From NCBI GenBank assembly GCA_947053545.1, contig CAMRSY010000006.1, positions 1 through 64,000 on the forward strand: a DNA stretch of 64,000 bases. Reading direction: 5' to 3'. Positions 49,281 to 58,247 of this stretch are shown here, piece after piece. The first letter of the stretch is position 1. The number at the start of each line of letters is the position of its first letter. The notes under the pieces are model-generated. The model worked only from the letters and a program-made list of their open reading frames with translations. It searched no databases and was not told where the DNA came from. The translations under genes were made by a program, and so were the position numbers. The DNA is from an uncultured Clostridia bacterium (lineage in GTDB: Bacteria; Bacillota; Clostridia; Christensenellales; Borkfalkiaceae).

Positions 49281-50735
49281 TTATATTATTACTTTTCCTT
49301 CGATATAGCTTGTAAACAAGCCTTCTATATCGTGCTGTGCGGCAAAGTGCGAAACAAGCTCTTCGGGAGCGGCTATTTTAAAACGGTTGCTTTCAAAATA
49401 ACTTTTAGCGGCGGCGAAAAACTTTTTGTCGCCCATGGCCGAGCGCGCGGCTTCAAACATCAACAGTCCTTTGTTGTAAGCTATGTTTACATATTCGTAT
49501 TCGCTTGCAAACTCCCCTAAATTTCTTGTCATAGTAGTGTCCGCTTTTCCGAAAATCTGATTGTATACCGAATAATATGCCCTGTACGCTTTAATTGCTC
49601 CGCCCAGCGCCGAAGTGCGGGTGAATCCGTAGGAGGGGTGGTTTTCGAAGAAGCAGACTGTAGAATATTCCGCAAGCCCTTCGTCCTGCCAGGCGCAGTT
49701 AACCTGGTCGTTACCTATCATAGCGTACCACCACTGGTGAGCGTTTTCGTGCGCGATTGTGTAAACGGAGTCCGCCTCGTCGAGCGTATTGTTTATCATG
49801 GTAAGCGCGGGATATTCCATTCCGCTCACGCAAAGAGGCGTAAATACGACGGAAAGAGTGGGATAGGCGTATTCGCCGAACGTGCGCGAATAGTATTCCA
49901 AACTTTCGCACGCCGCGTCCATTTCCCTTTTGGGTTCGCTGTCTCCGCAGTAGTAAAGCGTTACCTCGCATTTGCCTGCGTCGCGTTTTACGGTTTTAAA
50001 TTTATCGGATAACACGGCTGCGAAATCGCGCGCTTTTTTAAGCTCGTACCGCGTGGTAACGTTGTCGCCCGATTCGCTGCGCGAAAGCTCTTTTCCGCTG
50101 GTAGCCGCGGTATATTGCTTAGGCAACGTAAAGGTTACGTCGTAATCGGCGCATTCCGAAACAAAGGGGTCGCCGTTGCTATAATAGGGCGTTTTTATAA
50201 ATCCTTCCTGCGAATAGGCGCACAGCACGGGGTAGAAATTGCCCAAATTTACCGTGCTCGCGGTAACGCCCGTGCGGTGGTTTATTTTTGCTAAATCCAA
50301 AGTGTACGATATGGTAACTTTGGCAGTTTGTTCGGGATAGACGGGAGAGTTTAACACTACGTTTAAAATGTTTTGGTCTTCTCCGCCTATTTCCCAGCTG
50401 GCGCAACCTTCAACCTTTTCTACCGTTTCGCCGCCGTACGACGTGCCCGCATAGTACGCTTTCGAAGCAAGCGCGTCGGAAACCGGTTTAAATTTCGCGT
50501 CTTTTCTGTAAGCGTTGCCCCAAATGTTAAACTGTAAATCGCTTATTTCGTTTTCGGTGGAGTTATAAAAGGTGAAATCGGTAACTCCCGTCAGCGTGTT
50601 TTCCTTCTCGTCGTACGTTGCGCTTATAACGTATTTCGACGTGCCCTGCTGTGCGTTCCTGTTACATGCGGTAGTAAACGGCAGCGCCGCTAAAACTGCC
50701 GTTGCCGCTGCTAAAATGATAAATGTCTTTTTCAT
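49281..50735 (-). CDS. M1-family metallopeptidase lipoprotein
   Basis: 484 residues. A signal peptide with a lipobox-like PFTTAC predicts surface anchoring. After an N-terminal beta domain, the catalytic region shows GMEYPALTMI in place of the GAMEN exopeptidase motif, the zinc motif HENAHQWW (HExxH) and the third ligand Glu in WQDEGLAEYS. It is shorter than aminopeptidase N, as in many bacterial two-domain M1 proteins. A protein- or peptide-degrading role at the cell surface is likely. Monocistronic. Confidence 0.9.
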   Translation of the reverse strand: MKKTFIILAAATAVLAALPFTTACNRNAQQGTSKYVISATYDEKENTLTGVTDFTFYNSTENEISDLQFNIWGNAYRKDAKFKPVSDALASKAYYAGTSYGGETVEKVEGCASWEIGGEDQNILNVVLNSPVYPEQTAKVTISYTLDLAKINHRTGVTASTVNLGNFYPVLCAYSQEGFIKTPYYSNGDPFVSECADYDVTFTLPKQYTAATSGKELSRSESGDNVTTRYELKKARDFAAVLSDKFKTVKRDAGKCEVTLYYCGDSEPKREMDAACESLEYYSRTFGEYAYPTLSVVFTPLCVSGMEYPALTMINNTLDEADSVYTIAHENAHQWWYAMIGNDQVNCAWQDEGLAEYSTVCFFENHPSYGFTRTSALGGAIKAYRAYYSVYNQIFGKADTTMTRNLGEFASEYEYVNIAYNKGLLMFEAARSAMGDKKFFAAAKSYFESNRFKIAAPEELVSHFAAQHDIEGLFTSYIEGKVII

Positions 50736-50817
50736 ATTTTTAAGTTATGTTTTATTGCTGCGGTATAGAACGGGCGCAGTAACTTTTTTGCGGTAAAAAA
50801 AATAGAATATAGGGTAT

Positions 50818-51480
50818 ATGAAAATTTGCGTGGTAACCGATAAACGGCGGCAGATATCAGTTAGGCTGCCCCCGTGCGATTTTGCGCTTTTCGGGTTCGG
50901 GGCTTTGGGCTTTGTTGATTACGAGTGCGAGCTGGACGGAAAAAGCGATAAGCTGGAGCAGGCTTCGAAACTTTCCCGCGCGGCACGTTGCGGCGTGCTG
51001 TGCGGATGCATAACCAACAGCCGCGGACTTTTAAGAAAGTCGGTTGCCGTAGCGTCAGGCGGAAAGTTGCTTGGAATTACCGACATGTTAAATGTTTTTG
51101 ACGGCGAGGAGTACAAAAGCGGAGCTGCCGTAGGCGTATATTCCGTCGGCGGCTATAAAGTGGGGCTGTGTATCGATAACGATTTGTTTTTTCCCGAGTG
51201 TATTAAAACCTGCGCCCTGTGCGGGTGTAATTTAATCGCCGTGCATGCTGAAGAGGTAGCGGACGGTATTCCGCCGCTTTTAATACGCTCGTACGCATAT
51301 CTTTACGGTATGCCGGTTGTCTTGTGCGCGGGCGGCACGGCATATTTTGCCGATATTAACGGAGTGTTGGCAAGTTCTAATCAGGAAGTCGCGGTCTTCG
51401 AAACGTCGCCGAAAAACAGTTACCGGCTTGTAACCTCGCGCCGCCGCGGTCTTTTTACCGCGGAAACCGAGGACTTTTAG
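50818..51480 (+). CDS. Nitrilase-fold protein lacking the catalytic triad
   Basis: 220 residues. Residues ~100-190 follow the nitrilase pattern: YKVGLCIDNDLFFPE, CGCNLIAVHAEE, IRSYAYLYGMPVVLCAG, and INGVLASSN. The catalytic Cys of 'ICYD..FPE' is Asp here (IDND), the N-terminal Glu motif is replaced by FGFGALGF and the Lys motif by GITDML, so the enzyme is probably inactive. TAGAAT ends 9 bases before the ATG, without a ribosome-binding site. It may be a pseudoenzyme or a scaffold. The alignment was by eye. Confidence 0.6.
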   Translation: MKICVVTDKRRQISVRLPPCDFALFGFGALGFVDYECELDGKSDKLEQASKLSRAARCGVLCGCITNSRGLLRKSVAVASGGKLLGITDMLNVFDGEEYKSGAAVGVYSVGGYKVGLCIDNDLFFPECIKTCALCGCNLIAVHAEEVADGIPPLLIRSYAYLYGMPVVLCAGGTAYFADINGVLASSNQEVAVFETSPKNSYRLVTSRRRGLFTAETEDF

Positions 51481-51579
51481 CCTGCAATTATTTGAAAAGC
51501 AGGTTGTTTTTGTCGTAACGAAAGTGCAAATTTAATTCGGCGCGCCTATTATATTCTGTATTAAAAATTATCGTTTTGC

Positions 51580-51608
51580 TTGTGTTTTGCTTTGCGGTAT
51601 TGTATAAT
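51580..51608 (+). promoter_or_regulatory. Promoter of the yicC-gmk operon
   Basis: TTGTGT and a perfect TATAAT with a 17-base spacer, 38 bases before yicC. Confidence 0.7.
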
Positions 51609-51646
51609 ATATAAGTAAAAATTTCGTTTCGGGGTAAAAGATTAAA

Positions 51647-52522
51647 ATGTTCAGTATGACGGGCTACGGCAGGGGTGAATACAGCGGCGGCGGACTTGAG
51701 GTTACGGCCGAAATAAAAACGGTTAACAACCGCTATCTCGACATCTCCGTAAAGTGCCCTAAAATATTTAACGCAAGCGAAGAGATTATCCGCGCGCTTA
51801 TAAGGGAAAAACTTACCCGCGGACATGCCGACGTGTATATTTCGTATACGGATAAACGCGAAAGGGCTAAAACACTGTATCTTGATATCAATGCGGCGCG
51901 CGCATACGTTGAAAGCGCAAAGACGATTAAAACGGAATTTCCCCATTTGCAGGACGATTTTACCGTTTCGTCGCTTATGCGTATGAACGACGTTTTGCGG
52001 CAGGAAGACAACTATACTGCCGACGACGAGCTGATATCGGCGCTGAAAACTGCATTGGGCTCTGCCTTGGACAAGCTTAATTCTATGCGCGAAACCGAGG
52101 GCAGGAAACTTGCCGACGATATGTCGGCACGCGTTGACACGATAGAAAAATTGGTTAACGGCGTGCGCGAACGCGCGCCTCTTGTTGCCGAAGAATATAA
52201 AAACCGTTTGCAGGAAAAGTTAAAGCTTTACACCGAAAGCGTTAATCCCGACGAGGGCAGGCTTTTAACCGAGGTGGCGATATTTGCAGACAAAAGCAAT
52301 ATTGACGAAGAACTGACAAGGCTGTATTCGCATATTTCTCAGTTCCGCGAAATAGCCAAAGAAAGGCTTGTGGGAAGAAAGCTTGACTTTCTTGTGCAGG
52401 AGTTTAACCGGGAGAGCAATACAATTTGTTCGAAATCCAACGACATTCCTATTACAAAGCTGGGGCTTCAGCTGAAAAATGAGATAGAAAAAATAAGGGA
52501 ACAGGTGCAAAACGTTGAGTAA
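51647..52522 (+). CDS. yicC: YicC/YloC-family endoribonuclease
   Basis: 291 residues starting MFSMTGYGRGEYSGGG, the family's fixed opening, with VNNRYLDISVKCP next and the C-terminal FLVQEFNRESNTICSKS motif (DUF1732). YicC proteins are RNA-cleaving, trimeric or hexameric enzymes that act in mRNA/sRNA turnover. Its position just before gmk and rpoZ is the standard Firmicutes order. It overlaps gmk by 8 bases. A long helical middle (about 150-230) looks coiled-coil. Confidence 0.94.
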   Translation: MFSMTGYGRGEYSGGGLEVTAEIKTVNNRYLDISVKCPKIFNASEEIIRALIREKLTRGHADVYISYTDKRERAKTLYLDINAARAYVESAKTIKTEFPHLQDDFTVSSLMRMNDVLRQEDNYTADDELISALKTALGSALDKLNSMRETEGRKLADDMSARVDTIEKLVNGVRERAPLVAEEYKNRLQEKLKLYTESVNPDEGRLLTEVAIFADKSNIDEELTRLYSHISQFREIAKERLVGRKLDFLVQEFNRESNTICSKSNDIPITKLGLQLKNEIEKIREQVQNVE

Positions 52523-53069
52523 GGGCAAACTTATGGTTATAAGCGGACCTTCGGGCGTGGGTAAAGGCACTATTGTAAAAATGCTTTTAGCCCGCCGTCC
52601 GCAAGCGTCGCTTTCAATATCCTGCACAACTCGCCCTCCGCGCGAAGGGGAAAAAGACGGTGAAAGCTATTTTTTCGTATCCGAAGAAAAATTTAAAGCC
52701 ATGATTGCCGACGGCGGTTTTTTAGAATATTCGCAGCATTTCGAAAATTTTTACGGCACTCCCAGACAGTTTGTGGAAAACAGGTTAAATACGGGAGACG
52801 TTATTCTGGAAATAGAGGTGGACGGCGCTTTAAACGTAAAAAAGGTTATGCCGCAGGCAGTGCTTGTAATGATTGCCCCGCCCGACAGACAAACGCTTTA
52901 CGCCCGTTTAAAGGGGCGCGGCACGGAGGACGAGGACGTAATTTCGCGCCGTATGGACAGGATGGAGTACGAGCTGGGTAAATCCCCGCTTTACGACTAT
53001 GTTATAATAAACGACGACCTTGAAACTGCGGTTGACAAGGTTGAAAGCATTCTTGAAAAGGAGATATAA
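52515..53069 (+). CDS. gmk: Guanylate kinase
   Basis: It phosphorylates GMP to GDP. The P-loop GPSGVGKGT is at about residues 10-18, followed by SCTTRPPREGEKDGESYFFV and EIEVDGALNVKK, both standard. 184 residues. It starts at a TTG (52515), eight bases inside the yicC end, with AGGTG at 52503-52507. The frame has no better start, since the P-loop follows at once. rpoZ is two bases downstream. Confidence 0.96.
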   Translation: MSKGKLMVISGPSGVGKGTIVKMLLARRPQASLSISCTTRPPREGEKDGESYFFVSEEKFKAMIADGGFLEYSQHFENFYGTPRQFVENRLNTGDVILEIEVDGALNVKKVMPQAVLVMIAPPDRQTLYARLKGRGTEDEDVISRRMDRMEYELGKSPLYDYVIINDDLETAVDKVESILEKEI

Positions 53070-53071
53070 TT

Positions 53072-53293
53072 ATGATAAACGTACCCGCGGTAGACACATT
53101 GATTGACAGATTGGGACACGACGGTCAGCCCGCTTCGCGCTACGAGCTTTGCGTAGTGGTTGCAAAGCGCGCACGTCAGCTTATCGAGCGTAACTCGGTT
53201 AACAACGTAAACGAAAACCCCGGCAAGCTTAAGGAAATAGCCCTTGCCTGCGAGGAAATAGACGACGGTAAAATAAAGTCGGTTAAAGACTGA
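53072..53293 (+). CDS. rpoZ: RNA polymerase omega subunit
   Basis: 73 residues. The omega fold is seen in SRYELCVVVAKRARQLIE and the following LKEIALACEEIDDGKI. AAGGAGATATAATT precedes the ATG. It is directly downstream of gmk, as in most Firmicutes. In Bacillus coaBC follows, but here priA does, 94 bases later. Omega helps assemble RNA polymerase and, in some bacteria, binds ppGpp. Confidence 0.95.
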   Translation: MINVPAVDTLIDRLGHDGQPASRYELCVVVAKRARQLIERNSVNNVNENPGKLKEIALACEEIDDGKIKSVKD

Positions 53294-53387
53294 CGGCAAT
53301 AGAGAATTAAATTTTGCAAACGGAAATTTGTGTTTAAGGATGCGGTTTCCGAAACAATTTTTTTAGTTCTTAAAAGATAATTAAAAA

Positions 53388-55556
53388 ATGTACGCAAAGG
53401 TAATCGTAGATATCGCCCACTCCCAGGTGGACAAGGTTTTCGAATATTCCTGCCCGCCCGAAACGCGAGTGGGGTGCAGGGTGAAAGTGCCGTTCGGCGG
53501 CAGAATTATCGAGGGGTTCGTTATCGGTGTAAGCTCCTCGCCAAATTTTGCCGCGGAAAAAATTAAGCCCGTAACCTGCGTCTACGACGAGCCGCCCGCC
53601 CTGGTGGAGGAGTGTTTTTCACTGATGGAGCGGATAGCTCGGCGCTACCGTGTGCCCAAAGCCGCTTCGTTGCGGCTGTTTTTACCTTCTGAAATGCGGC
53701 TGGGCAAGGTAAACGAAACGTATATCCGCCGCGTAAAACTGACGGGATTACAGCCAGCACTTACAAAAACGGCAAAAAAGCAGAAGGAAGTTTTTTCGTT
53801 TTTAACAGAAAACGGCGATGCGGATTTTACGTTGCTTATAAAAAAATTCGGCAACGCCGCCGTAAAAGCTCTTGTGGATAAGGGCGCGGCGGAAATTTAT
53901 AAAGTAAGGCGTAACCGCGCGCCCGAATATCCGGAAAGCGGCGACAGCGAAAAGGTTTTAACCGAGGCCCAGTCCGAAGCGGTAAAATATATCGAAAATT
54001 CGGATAAACGCGTAAATCTTATTCACGGCGTAACCGGAAGCGGTAAAACGGAAATTTACTTAAAAATAATAGCCGATAAATTAAAAGAGGGGAAATCGGC
54101 AATATTTTTAGTGCCGGAAATTTCGCTTACGCCTCAAATGCTTTCACAGCTGCGCGCGCGTTTCGGCGGCAGCGCGGCGATAATGCACAGCGGGCTTTCG
54201 GCCGGCGAGCGGTTTGACGAGTGGTGGCGCTTAAGGACAGGCGAAGCGAAAATAGCCATAGGCGCGCGTTCGGCAATATTTGCTCCGCTTGAAAATTTGG
54301 GCGCCATTATTATAGACGAGGAGCACGATTCTTCGTACCGCTCGGAAACTTCGCCCCGTTATTCTACGGTGGAAATAGCAAGTATGCGCGCCGAATATAA
54401 CGATTGCAAACTTGTGCTGGGCAGCGCGACGCCTTCGGTTGAAAGTTTTATAAAAGCAAAAGACGGCGAGTACGGGCTGGTTACTTTAACCGAAAGAATA
54501 AACGGCAGACCGTTGCCGGAAATAATTATTGCAGATATGCGGCGCGAACTTAGGCGCGGCAATCCGTCAAATCTTTCGCGCGCATTGCGCGGAGAACTCG
54601 ATAAAACTTTGCAGGACGGCAAACAGGCGATTATCTTTTTAAACCGCCGCGGCTATTCGCAAACCGTAATTTGTACGGACTGCGGGTACGTTGCCAAATG
54701 TGAAAACTGCGACGTTTCACTGACGTATCACAGCGAAGAAAACTGCCTTAAATGCCATTACTGCGGCGCTAAATACCGTATGCTTGCGGCTTGCCCCGAG
54801 TGCGGCGGCGCTCATTTAAGGTACAGCGGTACGGGCACGCAGCGCGTTGTAGCCGAACTTTCGCAGCTTTATCCGTCGGCGCGTATAATCCGAATGGATA
54901 ACGACACCGTATCAGGTAAAGACGGGCATTACAAAATTTTAAAACAATTTTCAGAAAAAAACGCCGATATCCTTGTAGGAACACAGATGATAGCCAAGGG
55001 GCACGATTTTCCCGCAGTAACGCTTGTGGGAATTTTAGACGCCGATATGAGTCTGCATTTTTCCGATTACCGCAGCGGCGAGCGTACTTTTCAGCTTATT
55101 ACGCAGGTAGCCGGCAGAAGCGGGCGCGCCGGCGACAAGGGCAAAGTGGTGCTGCAAACTTATTCGCCCGACAATTACATACTGCGTTTCGCCGTAAGTT
55201 ACGATTACGCAGGCTTTTTCCAAAACGAAATAAAAATGCGCAAGGCGGCGCTTTTTCCGCCTTATTCGCTTATCTGTCGGATTATGGTTGTTGCCGACAG
55301 GGACGAAAAGGCGATAGAAGCTTTGAAAAACGTTTTTTTTGCTATTGACGAAATTAGAAAGACCGACCCTCAGGAATTTATATTTTTCAACAAAATGCAT
55401 TCGCCTATAAAAAAAATACAAAACAAAGTGCGCTATCAGGTTTTGGCGCGAATGAAATCCGAAAAATATCTTGCGCAAATTTACGACATCGCAGTTAAAA
55501 ACAGTTCGGACGCGGCACTTGTCTACGTTGAAGAAAACCCCGCGAATTTATCGTAA
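53388..55556 (+). CDS. priA: Primosomal protein N' (PriA helicase)
   Basis: 722 residues. A 3'-to-5' helicase that restarts stalled replication forks. After the N-terminal DNA-binding part (YAKVIVDIAHSQVDKVFEY) come Walker A HGVTGSGKTEIY, the DEEHDSSY box, and two zinc sites built from CTDCGYVAKCENCDVS, CLKCHYCG and CPECGG. Motif VI is QVAGRSGRAG. No ribosome-binding site is visible upstream. It precedes def-fmt-rsmB-rlmN in the usual Firmicutes order. Confidence 0.97.
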   Translation: MYAKVIVDIAHSQVDKVFEYSCPPETRVGCRVKVPFGGRIIEGFVIGVSSSPNFAAEKIKPVTCVYDEPPALVEECFSLMERIARRYRVPKAASLRLFLPSEMRLGKVNETYIRRVKLTGLQPALTKTAKKQKEVFSFLTENGDADFTLLIKKFGNAAVKALVDKGAAEIYKVRRNRAPEYPESGDSEKVLTEAQSEAVKYIENSDKRVNLIHGVTGSGKTEIYLKIIADKLKEGKSAIFLVPEISLTPQMLSQLRARFGGSAAIMHSGLSAGERFDEWWRLRTGEAKIAIGARSAIFAPLENLGAIIIDEEHDSSYRSETSPRYSTVEIASMRAEYNDCKLVLGSATPSVESFIKAKDGEYGLVTLTERINGRPLPEIIIADMRRELRRGNPSNLSRALRGELDKTLQDGKQAIIFLNRRGYSQTVICTDCGYVAKCENCDVSLTYHSEENCLKCHYCGAKYRMLAACPECGGAHLRYSGTGTQRVVAELSQLYPSARIIRMDNDTVSGKDGHYKILKQFSEKNADILVGTQMIAKGHDFPAVTLVGILDADMSLHFSDYRSGERTFQLITQVAGRSGRAGDKGKVVLQTYSPDNYILRFAVSYDYAGFFQNEIKMRKAALFPPYSLICRIMVVADRDEKAIEALKNVFFAIDEIRKTDPQEFIFFNKMHSPIKKIQNKVRYQVLARMKSEKYLAQIYDIAVKNSSDAALVYVEENPANLS

Positions 55557-55637
55557 AAAATAAAAGGCGTTAAAGCGGTTAATTATTTCTGAAATTTAAT
55601 TCTGTTTTTTTAATTTTTAAAAACAAGAGGTTTATTT

Positions 55638-56123
55638 ATGTCATACAGATATGTTGTTCAGGTGGGCGACGAGGTTCTTAGAGCAAAGTGCGACGAGGTT
55701 AAAAAGTTTGATTCGCAGCTTTGGGAACTTTTAAACGATATGAAGGAAACCGTTCGCAAAGAGGACGGCGCTGGGCTTGCCGCTCCGCAGGTGGGCGTGA
55801 ATTTGCGCGTTGTCGTAATAGATTTGGAAGAGGGATTTTTCGAAATGGTAAATCCCAAAATTCTTTCCGTAAAAGGCGAACAGCGCGGCGAGGAGGGTTG
55901 TTTGTCGGTTAAGGGCAAGTTCGGCATAGTTACCCGCCCCAATAAGGTAAAGGCGGAATACCGCGACCGTAACGGTAAAAAGCATACGGTAACTGGCACC
56001 GGACTTTTTGCCCGCTGTATGTGTCACGAATTCGATCATCTTGACGGCGTTTTATACATCGACAGGGCGGAGGCGGTTTTTGACAATCCGGTTAAGGACG
56101 ACAAGGGGCAGAGCGGTAAATGA
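55638..56123 (+). CDS. def: Peptide deformylase
   Basis: It removes the formyl group from nascent proteins. The three motifs are GAGLAAPQVG (about residues 45-54), EEGCLS (the Cys is a metal ligand) and CHEFDHLDG (HExxH). 161 residues match type 1 enzymes. AAGAGGT precedes the ATG. It overlaps fmt by 4 bases, the usual pairing of start-methionine formylation and deformylation. Confidence 0.97.
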   Translation: MSYRYVVQVGDEVLRAKCDEVKKFDSQLWELLNDMKETVRKEDGAGLAAPQVGVNLRVVVIDLEEGFFEMVNPKILSVKGEQRGEEGCLSVKGKFGIVTRPNKVKAEYRDRNGKKHTVTGTGLFARCMCHEFDHLDGVLYIDRAEAVFDNPVKDDKGQSGK

Positions 56124-57034
56124 AAATAATTTACGCGGGTTCGCCCGAATACGCCGTAGCGCCGCTTGCCGCGCTTTTAAACGGCGGTTACGACGTTGTC
56201 GCAGTATTAACTCAACCCGATAAACCCTGCGGCAGAAAGCGCGTTTTAACGCCAACGGCTGTAAAAAAATACGCAACGGAAAAGGGCGTTAAGGTTTTCG
56301 ATTTCGAAAGGGTGCGCGACCGTGCCGAAGAACTTAAAGCCGTCGGCGCCGACGTTATGTTTACCTGCGCCTACGGTCAGCTTTTAACCGACGAAATATT
56401 AAAAATTTTTCCTGTAGGCGTGTACAATCTGCACGCTTCGCTGCTACCCGAATTCCGCGGGGCAAGCCCAATTCAATCGGCGATTCTGGCGGGGGGCGAA
56501 TATTCGGGAGTAACGGTTATGAAAACCGAACTCTCGCTTGACAGCGGCGGAATTTTGCTTGTAAAAAGGTGCCGTATAGGCGGAAAAACTAGCGGCGAGC
56601 TTTCTGCGGAACTTTCGGCCCTTTCGTCCGAAGCCGTGGTCGAAGCCGCTGAAATTTTAAAGAAAGGCGAGCCGCAGCTTTTGCTGCAGGACGAGGCGCG
56701 GGCAACATACTGCAAAAAGATTTCGAAGAACGACGCCCGAGTGGATTTTTCTGAAACTGCGCAAAAGGTTGCAAATCTGATAAACGCATTCAGTCCTTCG
56801 CCTGCGGCGTACGCAAATTTAAACGGCGTGCCCGTTAATTTTTTAAAGGCTTCGTCAACCGACGGAGCGGGCGCTTGCGGAGAGGTTATAGCAGCGGATA
56901 AGCGCGGCGTTACCGTGGCTTGCGGCAGCGGCGCGGCGGTAATTACGCTTATGCAGTTTGCGGGCGGTAAAATTATATCGGCATCCGACGCGGTTAACGG
57001 CAGAAAAATTAAGGCGGGCGACAGGTTTGACTAA
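56120..57034 (+). CDS. fmt: Methionyl-tRNA formyltransferase
   Basis: It formylates initiator Met-tRNA. 304 residues: the N-terminal folate-binding Rossmann domain (IIYAGSPEYAVAPL), the SLLPEFRGASPIQSAILAG substrate motif, MKTELSLDSGGIL, and a C-terminal OB-like domain. The gene overlaps def by 4 bases and rsmB by 8, all three translationally coupled. Confidence 0.97.
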   Translation: MKIIYAGSPEYAVAPLAALLNGGYDVVAVLTQPDKPCGRKRVLTPTAVKKYATEKGVKVFDFERVRDRAEELKAVGADVMFTCAYGQLLTDEILKIFPVGVYNLHASLLPEFRGASPIQSAILAGGEYSGVTVMKTELSLDSGGILLVKRCRIGGKTSGELSAELSALSSEAVVEAAEILKKGEPQLLLQDEARATYCKKISKNDARVDFSETAQKVANLINAFSPSPAAYANLNGVPVNFLKASSTDGAGACGEVIAADKRGVTVACGSGAAVITLMQFAGGKIISASDAVNGRKIKAGDRFD

Positions 57035-58247
57035 TCCGTTAACAGACCCGTATCTGGTATTATCCAGGGTATATTCGGGGGGCAAATACTTAAAACAGGC
57101 TCTTTCTGAGACCCCTACCGAACCGTTAAACCGGGGCAGAACGACAAAAATAGCGTACGGCGTTTTGGATAAAGACGTGTATTTAAGCTATATTATAGCG
57201 CAAAACGCGCAGTCGGCGCCTAAGGCGGCGGTTAGGCTGATACTTAAAATAGCGCTGTATATGCTGGAGTTTATGGATAAACACGGCTATATGGTTGTAG
57301 ACAGCGCGGTCGAGCTTGCAAAAAAACTGGGGAAAAGCGGCGCCGCAGGCTTTATAAACGCCTTTTTACGTTCGTATAAGGTGCCGGAATACGACGTGCA
57401 TTGTGCAAACGGTCTGGCAATAAAGTGGTCAACTCCGCTGTGGCTTGTTAAAAAGCTTAAGCGCAGCTATAAGTCGGAGGCGGAGGATATAGCAACCTTT
57501 CAGCCTTTGGGACAATGCGTACGCTTTGTGCGCGGCGAAGAGAAATATCTTATTGCCGAACACGCGGAAACGCCGTTTAAAGGCGTTTACATTTTTCGCA
57601 ATTTTGTGCGCGACGAAGGCTTTTATGCGGGTGATTACACCTTTCAGTCGGTAGGTTCGGTGGCAATTACCGCGGCAATATCCCCCTGCGAACGCATTTT
57701 GGACGCGTGCGCGGCGCCGGGCGGTAAATCGGTTGCGCTTGCGGGGAAGTGTAAAGAGGTGGTTGCGTGCGAGCTGCACGAACACCGCGCGCGCCTTATA
57801 GACGATTACGCAACCCGTATGGGCGTAAAAAATGTTTTTTCGGTAAACGCCGACAGTTCGGTATTCAATAAAAATTTCGAAAGCGCTTTCGACGCGGTGC
57901 TTTGCGACGTGCCCTGTTCGGGTACGGGCGTCATTGCCGAAAATCCCGACATTAAAATTAACCGCAAAGAAGAGGATATCGCCGCGCTTAATAAAATTCA
58001 GAAGGCAATTTTAGATAATTGCGCGCGTTATGTAAAAAGCGGCGGTACGCTGTACTATTCTACGTGTTCGGTTCTGCCCGAAGAAAACGACAGTATTGCG
58101 GTAAATTTTTTGCAAAGCCACGCTGATTTCGAACTTAAAATTCCCAAGTCACCGCTCGGGCACAAATCAACCGGTTACGGTTTGCAGTTTCTGCCGCACA
58201 TCTCATTGGGAGCGGGATTTTATCTCGCCTCGTTTGTAAAAAAATGA
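57027..58247 (+). CDS. rsmB: 16S rRNA (cytosine-967-C5)-methyltransferase RsmB (Sun)
   Basis: 406 residues. A NusB-like N-terminal half (GRTTKIAYGVLDKDVYL) precedes a SAM methyltransferase: DACAAPGGKSVAL, then the two catalytic cysteines in CDVPCSGTG and YSTCSVLPEEND. The start is taken as TTG 57027, overlapping the fmt stop by 8 bases and preceded by AAGGCGGG; the frame is open further upstream, but that would lie within fmt. It is coupled to rlmN (4-base overlap). Confidence 0.9.
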   Translation: MTNPLTDPYLVLSRVYSGGKYLKQALSETPTEPLNRGRTTKIAYGVLDKDVYLSYIIAQNAQSAPKAAVRLILKIALYMLEFMDKHGYMVVDSAVELAKKLGKSGAAGFINAFLRSYKVPEYDVHCANGLAIKWSTPLWLVKKLKRSYKSEAEDIATFQPLGQCVRFVRGEEKYLIAEHAETPFKGVYIFRNFVRDEGFYAGDYTFQSVGSVAITAAISPCERILDACAAPGGKSVALAGKCKEVVACELHEHRARLIDDYATRMGVKNVFSVNADSSVFNKNFESAFDAVLCDVPCSGTGVIAENPDIKINRKEEDIAALNKIQKAILDNCARYVKSGGTLYYSTCSVLPEENDSIAVNFLQSHADFELKIPKSPLGHKSTGYGLQFLPHISLGAGFYLASFVKK

